Position numbers and translations under genes: made by a program. This document shows positions 33,665-42,662 of a stretch of 64,000 nucleotides of DNA, in pieces. Source of the DNA: an uncultured Ruminococcus sp. (GTDB lineage: Bacteria > Bacillota > Clostridia > Oscillospirales > Ruminococcaceae). The notes below the pieces were generated by a model, which was given only the letters and a program-made list of their open reading frames with translations, had not been told where the DNA came from and made no database searches. Each line of letters opens with the position of its first letter. Position 1 is the first letter of the stretch. Location: the NCBI GenBank assembly GCA_902787825.1, contig CADAHS010000004.1, forward strand, positions 62,001 to 126,000. The letters run 5' to 3'.

Positions 33665-33838
33665 TCAATATTTACGCTTACGAGCAGCTTCAGATTTCTT
33701 CTTACGCTTTACTGAAGGCTTTTCGTAGTGCTCTCTTTTACGAACCTCAGCAATAACGCCATCTCTTGCACATGATCTTTTAAAACGCTTGAGAGCGGTA
33801 TCCAAAGTTTCGTTTTTACCAACACGAATTTCTGCCAA
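33665..33838 (-). CDS. rpsU: 30S ribosomal protein S21
   Basis: A 57-residue, very basic protein reading [19 protein letters not shown], then [20 protein letters not shown], and a lysine/arginine-rich tail ending KRKY. This is bS21 (usual length 57-70), which sits near the 3' end of 16S rRNA and aids initiation. The start is TTG at 33838, with GGAGGG 7 bp upstream; no ATG is available. It has its own strong promoter and a leader of about 176 nt. Confidence 0.97.
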   Translation of the reverse strand: MAEIRVGKNETLDTALKRFKRSCARDGVIAEVRKREHYEKPSVKRKKKSEAARKRKY

Positions 33839-34014
33839 AACTATTCCCTCCCTTTGCCACCTATGACAGAGGTAATATATACCGGCCTTTCTGTGATTTC
33901 AGGTGATAGTGAAGGCGTTTGCTCCTGTAAACAGAAACCAACATCGTTCCGAAAGTCGCTGATACGACCACTCTGTCTTAAAAGATCACAGAAATGAACG
34001 ACCTGTACAATTAC
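33839..34014 (-). promoter_or_regulatory. structured 5' leader of rpsU
   Basis: Between the promoter and the TTG start. Two long-range helices are visible: TTTCTGTGAT (33994-33985) with ATCACAGAAA (33897-33888), 10 pairs; and GACAGAG (33977-33971) with CTCTGTC (33871-33865), 7 pairs. They cross, so they form a pseudoknot or exclude each other. The second ends 14 nt upstream of the ribosome binding site (33851-33846). Autoregulation by S21 is a plausible inference. Confidence 0.5.
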
Positions 34015-34020
34015 AAACTA

Positions 34021-34049
34021 ATTATACAACATATTGCATATAAAGTCAA
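34021..34049 (-). promoter_or_regulatory. sigma-A promoter of rpsU
   Basis: On minus, TTGACT (34049-34044), 17 bp, TATAAT (34026-34021). Close to consensus, as expected for a ribosomal protein gene. Confidence 0.88.
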
Positions 34050-34083
34050 GTGCTTTTTTAATGTTTTTTTCACAAATTTTCAA

Positions 34084-34542
34084 TCAGATCTCTTTACGCA
34101 TTACATCATAGCAGAGAAAATCTCCGTTATCGGCAATAATAGTGCGATAGTCTGTTTCAACATATCCTCTTTTTCTATAAATTCTTTTTGCAGGCAGCGA
34201 AGCATCAATAATGACTTCACTGTAATTCTGTGCAATCACTATTTCCGCATGATCCATTAATGCTCTGCCAAACCCGTTGTGCTGAAATTCCGGCAGTACA
34301 AACAACCTGTGGATCTCGTTGCCGTCAACGGTAACGGTTCCTACATACTCATCAAAGTCATTCTGAAGGATATATACTTTCCCCTGCTTGATATCGTTGA
34401 TGATATTATCGTCGCTGTGGTGCTGTAAAAAGAATTCAACTGCACCCGCAGGATAATATTTCGGATAAATCTCATTTATAGTTTTCTGTGTGATATTTTT
34501 TACAAAGCTGAATTCGTTCAGCTCAGCCTGTGCTATCCTCAT
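34084..34542 (-). CDS. GNAT family N-acetyltransferase
   Basis: A 152-residue acyl-CoA-dependent acetyltransferase. The acetyl-CoA motif is IHRLFVLPEFQHNGFGRAL (about residues 80-98), with the C-terminal YRKRGYVETDYRT typical of motif B. The substrate is not evident. The ATG at 34542 has GGGAG 8 bp upstream; a GTG nine bases before overlaps that site. The 98-bp gap upstream shows only a weak hairpin (AAACC/GGTTT near 34602-34620). Confidence 0.9.
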   Translation of the reverse strand: MRIAQAELNEFSFVKNITQKTINEIYPKYYPAGAVEFFLQHHSDDNIINDIKQGKVYILQNDFDEYVGTVTVDGNEIHRLFVLPEFQHNGFGRALMDHAEIVIAQNYSEVIIDASLPAKRIYRKRGYVETDYRTIIADNGDFLCYDVMRKEI

Positions 34543-34640
34543 TTTTATCACTCCCGTAATATTCGTAATTATTCTTCTTGCAGCTATAAAGCATTCGGAT
34601 TAAACCATTCTGACCGGTTTTGAAGCTTAAAACAGCTGAT

Positions 34641-35323
34641 TCAGATTTTTTCCGTCCCACATTCAGGACAAAAATGTGCACTTTTTACAGCTGTTCCACA
34701 ATTAGGGCAAATCCAGCTGACCGGATCCTTTGCGGTATTGAGCTCGTCCTTTATTGCATTCGGATTTCTTGTTCCGCAGGTAAAGCAATAAAGTCCACCT
34801 TTGACCTCAGATTTACATACTGGACAGATCCACGGGGAATCATCATAAGTATATCCCGCAGGTGTATAACCGTCAACGCACTCCTTTTTGACATAAAACC
34901 TATTGATTTTATCAAGTATCTGCGGATCTACACTTTCAAAAGAAATCTCCCCAACGATAGTAGGGTTATCGCAATGAGGACAGACAGCGTATTTGTCTTC
35001 GATCCAAGTCGTTATTTCTTTTGGACTGAATATCTTGCAGCAGGTATAGCAGCCGCAGTTATATCGACTCTTCAGAAGAAATCTATTATCCTTTCGTGTC
35101 TTATATAACGTCATAAAGAACGGCTCGCTCATCATACCCAATACAGGCGGCTGAGGAACATTCGCAAAAATATGATTTGCTATGTTATCAGAGTAATCAC
35201 TGCTTTTTTCAACAGGTTTAGGTGAAATGCCAACGTCATCGTTTCCACGCTTTTTTGCTCCGCACTCGATACAAAAGCTGCCTGAATTAATGCTTCCGCA
35301 GAATTGACAATTCCATTTTTCAT
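34641..35323 (-). pseudogene. zinc-ribbon protein with a likely one-base frameshift at its start
   Basis: The frame encodes at least 224 residues from WNCQFCG (Trp codon at 35315) to the TGA at 34641, with three or four zinc ribbons: CQFC...CIEC, CYTCC...CPHC, CPVC...CFTC and CPNC...CPEC. No ATG, GTG or TTG opens this frame before a TTG at 35141, inside the protein. An ATG at 35323 followed by five A would give MKKWNCQFCG if the run at 35316-35320 had one more A. So either a one-base deletion has occurred, or an unusual ATT (35339 or 35336) starts translation. Function unknown. Confidence 0.7.
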
Positions 35324-35349
35324 TTTTAACGCAAATAATACCACCCCAT

Positions 35350-36699
35350 TTAACTTTTCATTTTTTTGATCTCTGAATATCCAAGAGGTATTGAAAGAGC
35401 TAAAGAGCAGACATCAGCTGCAGCCTGTGCACCTTCTACTCCGGTAAGTCCAAACATTGCAGAAAACAATAACAGTATCGGGATAAAAAAGATCCCGTTT
35501 CTTGCAGATGAGGCTATTGATGCTTTGACACCTGCTCCTATACTCTGAAGCATCATATTTGTCATAACTATCGTGCTCATCAGAGGCAGTGATACTGACT
35601 GAAATCTGAGTGCCTTCGCACCGATCTCTATAACTTCAGGATCGTCTCTGAACCATGTGATTATCTGAGGTGCAAAAGCGAAGCACAGTGAAGCTACGAT
35701 CACAAGAAAATATGTACCATATTTAACACAGAAAAAATATCCTTCTTTTACACGGTTTTTCAGGTCTGCACCAAAATTAAATGAGCACACAGGCTGGTAT
35801 CCCTGACCAAATCCAATAAGTGCTGATGAAACAAGCATCAAAACTCTTGTGGCAACAGACATTCCGGCGATAGCCGCATCTCCTCCGTACTCGCCGGCGA
35901 CCTTGTTAAGAAGAATTGTAGCAAGTGCTGCAAGTCCCTGCCTGAAAAGTGAAGGTACTCCGCCATTGATTATTTCAATAATATAATGCCTGTTGATCTT
36001 TACGTTTGCAATCCTGATATGGATATTTACTCCCTGTTTACTGCCGATAAAAAGAACGATAAAGCTCATTATCTGACCACATACTGTTGCTAACGCAGCT
36101 CCACTGACTCCAAGGTCAAACACAAAAATGAACAGAGGGTCAAGAACTATATTTGCAGCTGCACCGGCAAGCAGCCCGAACATTGCATAGATCGCGCTGC
36201 CCTGAAACCTTAGCTGGTTGTTTATAACAAACTGTCCTGTCATAAATGGTGCACCAATGAGAATGATGCGCATATAATTCTTTGTGTCGTTCATTGTTGT
36301 TTCAGATGCACCAAGAAGATCGGATATTGGTTCTACAAGAAATATACCGACCACTGCGATAATGCAGCCGATAATCAGGGACAATGCAAATCCGGTCGAG
36401 GCGACCTCATTTGCTTGCTTATTGTCATTTGCACCAAGCATTCTTGCAAGATAATTTCCCGAGCCTTGTCCGCACATAAATCCAATAGCTTGTATTATCG
36501 CCATTACCGAAAATACTATGCCAACAGCTGCGGTGGCTTCGGTAGAGATCTTGCCTACAAAAAATGTATCAGCAGAGTTATATAGTCCTGTTACGAGCAT
36601 ACTGATAATTGTCGGGACAGATAGTTTCAATATCAGTTTTTTTACAGGTGTCTGAGTCATCTGGATATATCTTTGCGATTTCGGATCTGTTTTACTCAA
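35350..36699 (-). CDS. MATE family efflux transporter
   Basis: A 449-residue transporter with twelve predicted helices and the MATE features: LILKLSVPTIISMLVTGLYN at the start, DTFFVGKISTEA, and in the second half GFGQGYQPVCSFNFGA. MATE pumps export cationic drugs or metabolites using Na+ or H+. The start is TTG at 36699 with AGAGG 8 bp upstream. Substrate unknown. It follows the leuS terminator and precedes the zinc-ribbon gene. Confidence 0.93.
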   Translation of the reverse strand: MSKTDPKSQRYIQMTQTPVKKLILKLSVPTIISMLVTGLYNSADTFFVGKISTEATAAVGIVFSVMAIIQAIGFMCGQGSGNYLARMLGANDNKQANEVASTGFALSLIIGCIIAVVGIFLVEPISDLLGASETTMNDTKNYMRIILIGAPFMTGQFVINNQLRFQGSAIYAMFGLLAGAAANIVLDPLFIFVFDLGVSGAALATVCGQIMSFIVLFIGSKQGVNIHIRIANVKINRHYIIEIINGGVPSLFRQGLAALATILLNKVAGEYGGDAAIAGMSVATRVLMLVSSALIGFGQGYQPVCSFNFGADLKNRVKEGYFFCVKYGTYFLVIVASLCFAFAPQIITWFRDDPEVIEIGAKALRFQSVSLPLMSTIVMTNMMLQSIGAGVKASIASSARNGIFFIPILLLFSAMFGLTGVEGAQAAADVCSLALSIPLGYSEIKKMKS

Positions 36700-36720
36700 A
36701 ATGACTACCTCTTGATTAAA

Positions 36721-36751
36721 GCAAATGTCACCCGTTCAGAGTGACATTTGC
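36721..36751 (-). terminator. terminator after leuS
   Basis: GCAAATGTCAC (36721-36731) and GTGACATTTGC (36741-36751), a perfect 11-bp stem with a 9-nt loop. On minus it is followed by TTTAATC, so the U-tract is weak. It ends four bases after the leuS stop and closes the long minus-strand operon. Confidence 0.7.
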
Positions 36752-36754
36752 AGA

Positions 36755-39193
36755 TTACTTGACTACAATATTTACGAGCTTTTTGGGAACATATATCTCC
36801 TTAACTATCGTTTTTCCGTCGATAATGGAAGCAATGTTTCCCTCGCTCTTTGCCTGCGCTATAACTGTATCCTTTTCAGCATCAGCAGGTATATTAAGCT
36901 TGGCTTTGACCTTGCCGTTTATCTGAACAACTATCTCGATAATGTCCTCGATAAGCTGTGAAGGATCATAAGTCGGCCATGATTCGTATGCGATAGTATC
37001 GCTATGGCCCCAAATGCTCCAGATCTCCTCGCAGATATGCGGTGAGATACAAGAAAGCATTTTGATTAGTCCTTCTGCATAAGCTTTAGGACAGCTTTCA
37101 TTCTTATAGACTGCATTGACAAAGATCATCATCTGGCTGATCGCTGTATTGAACGCAAGCTGTTCAAAGTCATCGGTGACTTTTTTAACAGTCTGATTAT
37201 AAACTTTTGTGAGCTTTCCGTCATCAGTATCTGTTAAATTGCTTGGCTCAGTAAAGAAATTCCACACCCTGTTGAGGAACTTTCTTGCACCCTCGACTCC
37301 ATTTTTGCTCCAAGGCTTGCTGACCTCAAGAGGTCCCATAAACATTTCGTAGAGCCTGAGTGTATCAGCGCCGTAATCTCTGACAATATCCGAAGGATTA
37401 ACCACAAATTCCGGGAATCTTTTACCCATCTTAATGCCATTTTCACCAAGGATCATTCCCTGATGAACAAGTTTTTTAAATGGCTCTTTTGTAGGCGCAA
37501 GACCCTTATCATACAGATATCTGTTCCAGATGCGTGAATAAATAAGGTGACCCACTGCGTGCTCCGGTCCGCCGATATAGAGATCGACCGGCATCCAATG
37601 CTTCAGAAGTTCCTGATCAGCAAATTCCTTATCGTTATGTGGGTCGATATATCTGAAGTAATACCAGCTGGAGCCTGCGCTTCCGGGCATAGTAGAGGTT
37701 TCACGAGTTCCCTTTATGCCATTATTATCATACTTTTTCCATTCTGTTGCATTTTCAAGAGGCGCTTTACCGTTTTTACCCTTATAATCATCAAGCTCAG
37801 GAAGAATAAGAGGAAGCTCAGAATCATCCAGAACATGGATCTTTCCGTCATCGCCGTGAACAACAGGAACAGGTTCACCCCAGTAACGCTGACGGGCAAA
37901 AATCCACTCACGGAAATGGTAGTTAACGGTTCTTTTGGCTCTGCCCATTTTTTCAAGCTTCTGAGTGATAGCTTCTTTTGCTTCTTCAACCGTCATACCA
38001 CTAAACTCTTCTGAATTTATGAGTTTATAGCCCTTGCCAAGATAGCCCTGCTTTTCAAAGGCACACTCACTGACATCAACATGACCGAGCTTTTCGTCAC
38101 CGTCAATGACCTGGATCATATCAATATTATGCGCAACAGCATATTCAAAGTCACGCTGGTCGTGGCTCGGAACTGCCATTACTGCGCCTGTTCCATAGCT
38201 TGCGAGAACGAAATCACCAATGAACATACGAACTTCCTTGCCGTTGACAGGGTTGATACAGGTTATACCTTTTAGTTCACAGCCGGACTTTGTTTTGTTC
38301 AGCTCTGTTCTGTCCATATCGTTCTTTTTCTTAGTCTCGTCGATATATGCCTGTACCTCTTCTCTGTTCTGGACTCTGTCGAGGAGGCTTTCGGTAATAG
38401 CACCATCAGGAGCAAGAACCATAAATGTGATACCATAAATTGTTTCGATACAGGTCGTAAAAATAGAGAATTTACCTCCGCCGACGATATCGAACTCGAC
38501 CTCAACTCCTGTTGATTTGCCTATCCAGTTACGCTGAATAGCTTTTGTGGATTCAGGCCAATCTATTTCATCAAGACCTTCGAGAAGTTTTTCCGCAAAT
38601 GCAGGCTGGTCGATGACCCACTGCTTCATGTTTTTGCGAACTACCGGAAAACCACCACGCTCAGACTTTCCGTCAATGACCTCATCGTTGGAAAGCACTG
38701 TGCCGAGCTCTTCACACCAGTTTACCGGCATATCTATGTATTTTGCATAACCGTCCTTATAAAGCTGTGCAAAGATCCATTGTGTCCATTTATAAAACTC
38801 CGGATCAGACGTTGCGATCATTTTTGACCAGTCGTAGTCAAATCCCAGTTCTTTAAGCTGCTTTGAAAATGTCTTTATATTCTCCTGAGTAAAGCCATTC
38901 GGGTGATTGCCAGTGTTGACAGCATACTGCTCAGCGGGAAGCCCGAAAGAATCGTATCCCATTGGATGAAGAACATTATAGCCCTGCATACGTTTCATTC
39001 TTGAAACGATATCAGTTGCGGTATAACCCTCGGGGTGTCCTGCGTGAAGACCTACGCCGGAAGGATAAGGAAACATATCAAGCGCATAAAATTTTGGCTT
39101 GCTGAAATCCCAGACATCTGTTTTGAAGGTCTCATGCTCCTCCCAATATTTCTGCCATTTCTTTTCTATTGCGGCATAATCGTAATTAGGCAT
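36755..39193 (-). CDS. leuS: leucine--tRNA ligase
   Basis: A class I synthetase of 812 residues. It shows DMFPYPSGVGLHAGHPEGYTA split over the HIGH region (HAGH), an editing domain insert, the EHAVGHLIYSRIWNRYLYD segment, and KMGKR for the KMSKS motif. Length is typical of the bacterial enzyme. The ATG at 39193 has AAAGGAT 9 bp upstream. There is no T-box leader; the gene follows rsfS by 24 bp and is the last gene of the superoperon. Confidence 0.97.
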   Translation of the reverse strand: MPNYDYAAIEKKWQKYWEEHETFKTDVWDFSKPKFYALDMFPYPSGVGLHAGHPEGYTATDIVSRMKRMQGYNVLHPMGYDSFGLPAEQYAVNTGNHPNGFTQENIKTFSKQLKELGFDYDWSKMIATSDPEFYKWTQWIFAQLYKDGYAKYIDMPVNWCEELGTVLSNDEVIDGKSERGGFPVVRKNMKQWVIDQPAFAEKLLEGLDEIDWPESTKAIQRNWIGKSTGVEVEFDIVGGGKFSIFTTCIETIYGITFMVLAPDGAITESLLDRVQNREEVQAYIDETKKKNDMDRTELNKTKSGCELKGITCINPVNGKEVRMFIGDFVLASYGTGAVMAVPSHDQRDFEYAVAHNIDMIQVIDGDEKLGHVDVSECAFEKQGYLGKGYKLINSEEFSGMTVEEAKEAITQKLEKMGRAKRTVNYHFREWIFARQRYWGEPVPVVHGDDGKIHVLDDSELPLILPELDDYKGKNGKAPLENATEWKKYDNNGIKGTRETSTMPGSAGSSWYYFRYIDPHNDKEFADQELLKHWMPVDLYIGGPEHAVGHLIYSRIWNRYLYDKGLAPTKEPFKKLVHQGMILGENGIKMGKRFPEFVVNPSDIVRDYGADTLRLYEMFMGPLEVSKPWSKNGVEGARKFLNRVWNFFTEPSNLTDTDDGKLTKVYNQTVKKVTDDFEQLAFNTAISQMMIFVNAVYKNESCPKAYAEGLIKMLSCISPHICEEIWSIWGHSDTIAYESWPTYDPSQLIEDIIEIVVQINGKVKAKLNIPADAEKDTVIAQAKSEGNIASIIDGKTIVKEIYVPKKLVNIVVK

Positions 39194-39217
39194 TATAATC
39201 AATCCTTTTCAGTAAAA

Positions 39218-39592
39218 TTAGTTTTCTTCTTTTACAAGATATTCAGAGATATCCACATTAGTTCCGTCAGACCATAGCCTTTCGAGATTATAGTGGTCTC
39301 GGGTCTCCTTATAGAACACATGAACTACAACATCGCCGTAATCAAGAACGATCCAGGTCTGTCCCTGATAGCCTTCGGTTCTTGAAGGCTCAATTCCGAG
39401 CTGGGTCATTTTGAATTCAACTTCTTCGGCAAGCGCTTTGGTATGTGTATTTGAAGTACCGTCGGCGATAATGAAATAATCAGCAATGATCGTCAGATCA
39501 CCTATCTTTATTGCCTGTATATCCTCTGCCCTTTTTGAGTCAAGGGCTTTGATAATCGTTTTAAGTTTCTGTTCAGTAGTTATTTCAGCCAT
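39218..39592 (-). CDS. rsfS: ribosome silencing factor RsfS
   Basis: A 124-residue RsfS (Iojap) protein that binds uL14 and blocks subunit joining during starvation. It has DLTIIADYFIIADGTS, RTEGYQGQTWIVLDYGDVVVHVF, and the C-terminal YNLERLWSDG, all family hallmarks. It lies between yqeK and leuS in the standard clostridial order. Confidence 0.96.
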   Translation of the reverse strand: MAEITTEQKLKTIIKALDSKRAEDIQAIKIGDLTIIADYFIIADGTSNTHTKALAEEVEFKMTQLGIEPSRTEGYQGQTWIVLDYGDVVVHVFYKETRDHYNLERLWSDGTNVDISEYLVKEEN

Positions 39593-39636
39593 AGTTATTT
39601 ATTGTATGAAAGATCATACTCTCCTTTCCTTTAGTG

Positions 39637-40221
39637 TTATGTATTCTTCATGATCTTAACAAAGTCATTATAAGCTTCAAGCGTACAAACCGGAATAGAG
39701 TTTCCTTTTGAAACGCTGTCAGCTATTGAAAATTTCAGCGCTTCATACATAGCTTTTTCAAGACTTTGTTCAGCATATTTCCTCATTTTCTTCACGTCTT
39801 TATAATCTCTGTCATCAGATATAAGATCAGCAAGATAGACTATCTGACTGAGCTTTGGCATATCCTTACATGCAACGGTATGGTATCTTATTGCATGAAT
39901 GATCTCTTTATCGGATATACCAAACTCTTTTTTTACAAGTTCAGAACCGGCTATGGCATGAAACAGCGGTACAGCCGTTTTTTCGATCTCACAAACATCA
40001 AGATCTGACGATTCTGCCAGTTCAAGCTGTACTGATGCATCAAGTTCCTTTGCACAGTCGTGGAGCAGTCCGGCGATATACGCTTTATCGGCATTCCCGT
40101 CATATCGCCTTGCAAGCTCCAGAGCAGCACCTGCAACATTCACTGAATGATTATATCTTTTCTTTGAAAGATTTTCTTTAAGATACGCTTTATATTTTCC
40201 AATTATTTTTTTGTCGAGCAC
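39637..40221 (-). CDS. yqeK: YqeK family HD-domain hydrolase (diadenosine tetraphosphatase)
   Basis: A 194-residue HD phosphohydrolase: RYNHSVNVAGAALELARRY, then the HD motif GLLHDCAKELD (about residues 49-59), IHAIRYHTVA and VYLADLISDDRDY. Bacillus YqeK hydrolyses diadenosine tetraphosphate. Start is a GTG at 40221, preceded by GAGGT; no ATG fits. It lies 11 bp after nadD, as in most Firmicutes. Confidence 0.93.
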   Translation of the reverse strand: MLDKKIIGKYKAYLKENLSKKRYNHSVNVAGAALELARRYDGNADKAYIAGLLHDCAKELDASVQLELAESSDLDVCEIEKTAVPLFHAIAGSELVKKEFGISDKEIIHAIRYHTVACKDMPKLSQIVYLADLISDDRDYKDVKKMRKYAEQSLEKAMYEALKFSIADSVSKGNSIPVCTLEAYNDFVKIMKNT

Positions 40222-40231
40222 TTAAATGACC

Positions 40232-40840
40232 TCATTCTGATCCATACAATTTATTATCTGTTATATATTGTACAACTTTTTTATCCAAATAGCAATAGCA
40301 TTCCGAAGAATTATTTAACATTTTTCTTAGGCGAGTTGATGATATCTCAAACGGTTCAGTCTTGACAACTATAATCTCTCCACCATTTTCAGCTATCAAT
40401 CTATCAGCATGATTTTTGAGCATTTCGTCAGTGACAGCGTTTTCTCTGGAAACACAAACAAGTGTTGCAAGACGGAGTATCTCTTTGTATTCATACCAGC
40501 TTTCAAAGCTCAGCAGCATATCGCTTCCCATTATAAAAAACAGTTTGTCATTTGGATATTTCTTCTGAAAATGTCTGAGAGTTATCACAGAATAGCTTTT
40601 GCCCTGCTGCCTGAGTTCCCAATCGCTTACGACGACTTGCTTCATATCTGTAAATGCAAGTTTGCACATATTGAGTCTGTCTTTACCGCTTACAAGATCT
40701 TGTGCAGATTTATGCGGAGGGATCCTGTCAGGCACAACGATGACTTTATCAAGGCTGATACTGTCGATCACGGATCTGAGGCAATTATAATGCCCTTTGT
40801 GTACCGGATTGAAAGTTCCGCCGTATATTGCAATATTCAT
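40232..40840 (-). CDS. nadD: nicotinate-nucleotide adenylyltransferase
   Basis: NadD adenylates nicotinate mononucleotide to deamido-NAD. The 202-residue product has IYGGTFNPVHKGHYNCL with the HxGH motif, VVPDRIPPHK, FIMGSDMLLSFESW, and the C-terminal ISSTRLRKML. The ATG overlaps the yhbY stop (ATGA). Together with nadK in the plus-strand group it covers two steps of NAD(P) synthesis in this window. Confidence 0.97.
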   Translation of the reverse strand: MNIAIYGGTFNPVHKGHYNCLRSVIDSISLDKVIVVPDRIPPHKSAQDLVSGKDRLNMCKLAFTDMKQVVVSDWELRQQGKSYSVITLRHFQKKYPNDKLFFIMGSDMLLSFESWYEYKEILRLATLVCVSRENAVTDEMLKNHADRLIAENGGEIIVVKTEPFEISSTRLRKMLNNSSECYCYLDKKVVQYITDNKLYGSE

Positions 40841-41136
40841 CACTTGTTTTTTAGTCTGATCACAGGATCTTTTGGATTAGGCTTGTAAAGAACTGCCTTA
40901 GAACCTATCACCTGTACAACGTCAGCATTTATACCTGAAGCGATCTCCTCAGCAGCCTCTCTTGCAGAATAAAGAGAATTATCCAGTACGCTCAGCTTTA
41001 CGATTTCGTGGACTCTGAGGTAATCATCAATCTGTTTGATCTGCTGTTCATTAACTCCGCCTTTGCCTATCTGGAAAGCAGCGGGCAGGCTGTTTGCATA
41101 TCCTTTAAGTTCTGCTCTTTGTTTTGGTGTTATCAT
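40840..41136 (-). CDS. yhbY: YhbY family CRM-domain RNA-binding protein
   Basis: A 98-residue protein, all CRM domain: ITPKQRAELKGYANSL, FQIGKGGVNEQQI with the GKGG loop, and VLYKPNPKDPVI at the end. YhbY binds precursors of the large ribosomal subunit. Its place before nadD and its four-base overlap fit the common Firmicute order. Confidence 0.95.
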   Translation of the reverse strand: MITPKQRAELKGYANSLPAAFQIGKGGVNEQQIKQIDDYLRVHEIVKLSVLDNSLYSAREAAEEIASGINADVVQVIGSKAVLYKPNPKDPVIRLKNK

Positions 41137-41142
41137 ATTGTG

Positions 41143-41727
41143 TCAACCTTCCTGCGATGTAAGCTTTTGGATCAGTGCTTTCAGGGCGTTTGCCCTGTGA
41201 GATACAGCATTCTTTTCTTTAGCTCCGATTTGTGCAAAGCTCTTGCCTTCGTACATAAATATAGGATCGTAGCCAAATCCGTTTTCACCTTCGGGTTCAT
41301 ATCCTATTTTACCGTATACTCTGCCTTCGACTGCGATCTCACTTCCGTTTTGTGCAATAAAATGAATTGTACATACAAAGTGCGCAGTTCTTTTTTCATC
41401 TGGGACGTCTTTCATTTTATCAAGAACAAGTGCTACACGCTCTGCATCGTTTGTACAGCCGCCATATCTGGCAGAATACACACCCGGTTCACCGTTCAGA
41501 GCGTCGATCTCAAGTCCGCTGTCATCGGCAAGCACAGCATTTTTAGTTATCTCAAAAATAGCTCTTGCTTTTAATGCAGAATTTTCAGCAAATGTTGTAC
41601 CCGTTTCCTCTACCTCAATATTGATACCTGCCTCACGCTGAGATACGATGTCGTAACCGAGAGGTTCAAGAAGCTGTTTATACTCTCTGATCTTGCCTTT
41701 ATTATTGCTTGCTATTATTAGCCTCAT
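41143..41727 (-). CDS. rdgB: XTP/dITP diphosphatase
   Basis: The RdgB/HAM1 enzyme removes non-canonical purine nucleotides (dITP, XTP). The 194-residue product has IIASNNKGKIREYKQLL, VLADDSGLEIDALNG, SARYGG, FGYDPIF and the C-terminal VSHRANALKAL. Length is normal. It lies 12 bp after ftsY. Confidence 0.97.
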   Translation of the reverse strand: MRLIIASNNKGKIREYKQLLEPLGYDIVSQREAGINIEVEETGTTFAENSALKARAIFEITKNAVLADDSGLEIDALNGEPGVYSARYGGCTNDAERVALVLDKMKDVPDEKRTAHFVCTIHFIAQNGSEIAVEGRVYGKIGYEPEGENGFGYDPIFMYEGKSFAQIGAKEKNAVSHRANALKALIQKLTSQEG

Positions 41728-41739
41728 ATTTATCTCCTG

Positions 41740-42648
41740 TTATTCCTCAAACAATGCGTTTACAAAGTCCTTGGCAACAAAGTTCTGCAGATCGTCTATC
41801 TGTTCACCCACAGTTATTAGCTTAACGGGTATCTTCAGATCGTCTGTAATACTGATGATGATACCTCCCTTAGCAGTACCGTCAAGTTTTGTGAGAATAA
41901 TACCGGTTATATCAGCGACCTCATTGAACTGCTTAGCCTGATTTACAGCATTCTGACCGGTTGTTGCATCAAGTGCAAGAAGCACCTCCAGAGAGCATCC
42001 CTCCGCCTGCTGGTGAACAATTCTTGCTATCTTTTTGAGCTCATCCATAAGATTTTTCTTATTATGGAGCCTTCCGGCAGTATCACAGATAACTACATCA
42101 GCTTTTCTGGCTTTTGCCGCCGTAAGAGCATCAAAAACTACAGCTGCGGGGTCAGAACCCTCATTGTGCTTAATGATATCGACACCTGCTCTTTGAGTCC
42201 AGACCTCAAGCTGGTCTATTGCGGCAGCACGGAAAGTATCTGCAGCGGCAACAATTACTTTTTTGCCCTGATTATGCAGCGAGTATGAAAGTTTTCCGAT
42301 AGTTGTGGTCTTTCCTACTCCATTCACGCCAATGACAAGGATCACAGAAGGTGTTGTTGACATATCAAGCGGCTGATCCTCTCCGAGCATTTCTGTAATA
42401 ACGTCTTTGAGCATATCTTTTATCAATTCGGGATCCTTGACATTCTCTTTCTTGACTCTTTCTCTTAGCTCATCGCAGATCTTTACAGATGTATTTACAC
42501 CTATATCGCACAGAATAAGAGTTTCTTCAAGCTCTTCAAATAATTCCTCATCGATCTTTGAGAACCTTTTTAGGAGTCCTTCGATCTTACCCATCATTGA
42601 ATTTTTGGTTTTACGCAATCCATTTTTAAGTTTTTCAAATAATCCCAT
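41740..42648 (-). CDS. ftsY: signal recognition particle receptor FtsY
   Basis: FtsY is the membrane-associated GTPase that receives SRP-ribosome complexes. The 302-residue protein has GVNGVGKTTTIGKL (G1), ADTFRAAAIDQLEVW, CDTAGRLHNKKNLMDEL (G3), and TKLDGTAKGG (G4). It is the short form without a long acidic A domain, usual for Firmicutes. It is 14 bp downstream of smc, a conserved arrangement. Confidence 0.97.
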   Translation of the reverse strand: MGLFEKLKNGLRKTKNSMMGKIEGLLKRFSKIDEELFEELEETLILCDIGVNTSVKICDELRERVKKENVKDPELIKDMLKDVITEMLGEDQPLDMSTTPSVILVIGVNGVGKTTTIGKLSYSLHNQGKKVIVAAADTFRAAAIDQLEVWTQRAGVDIIKHNEGSDPAAVVFDALTAAKARKADVVICDTAGRLHNKKNLMDELKKIARIVHQQAEGCSLEVLLALDATTGQNAVNQAKQFNEVADITGIILTKLDGTAKGGIIISITDDLKIPVKLITVGEQIDDLQNFVAKDFVNALFEE

Positions 42649-42662
42649 ATTATCCTCCGCAA

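Noticed and set aside
34602..34620. Terminator after the zinc-ribbon gene
   Set aside because: The AAACC/GGTTT stem is only five pairs with no U-tract.
37547..38014. Open frame of 155 codons on plus
   Set aside because: Antisense to leuS with no ribosome binding site.
39194..39217. T-box leader for leuS
   Set aside because: Only 24 bp separate rsfS and leuS, and no T-box sequence is seen there or before the operon.
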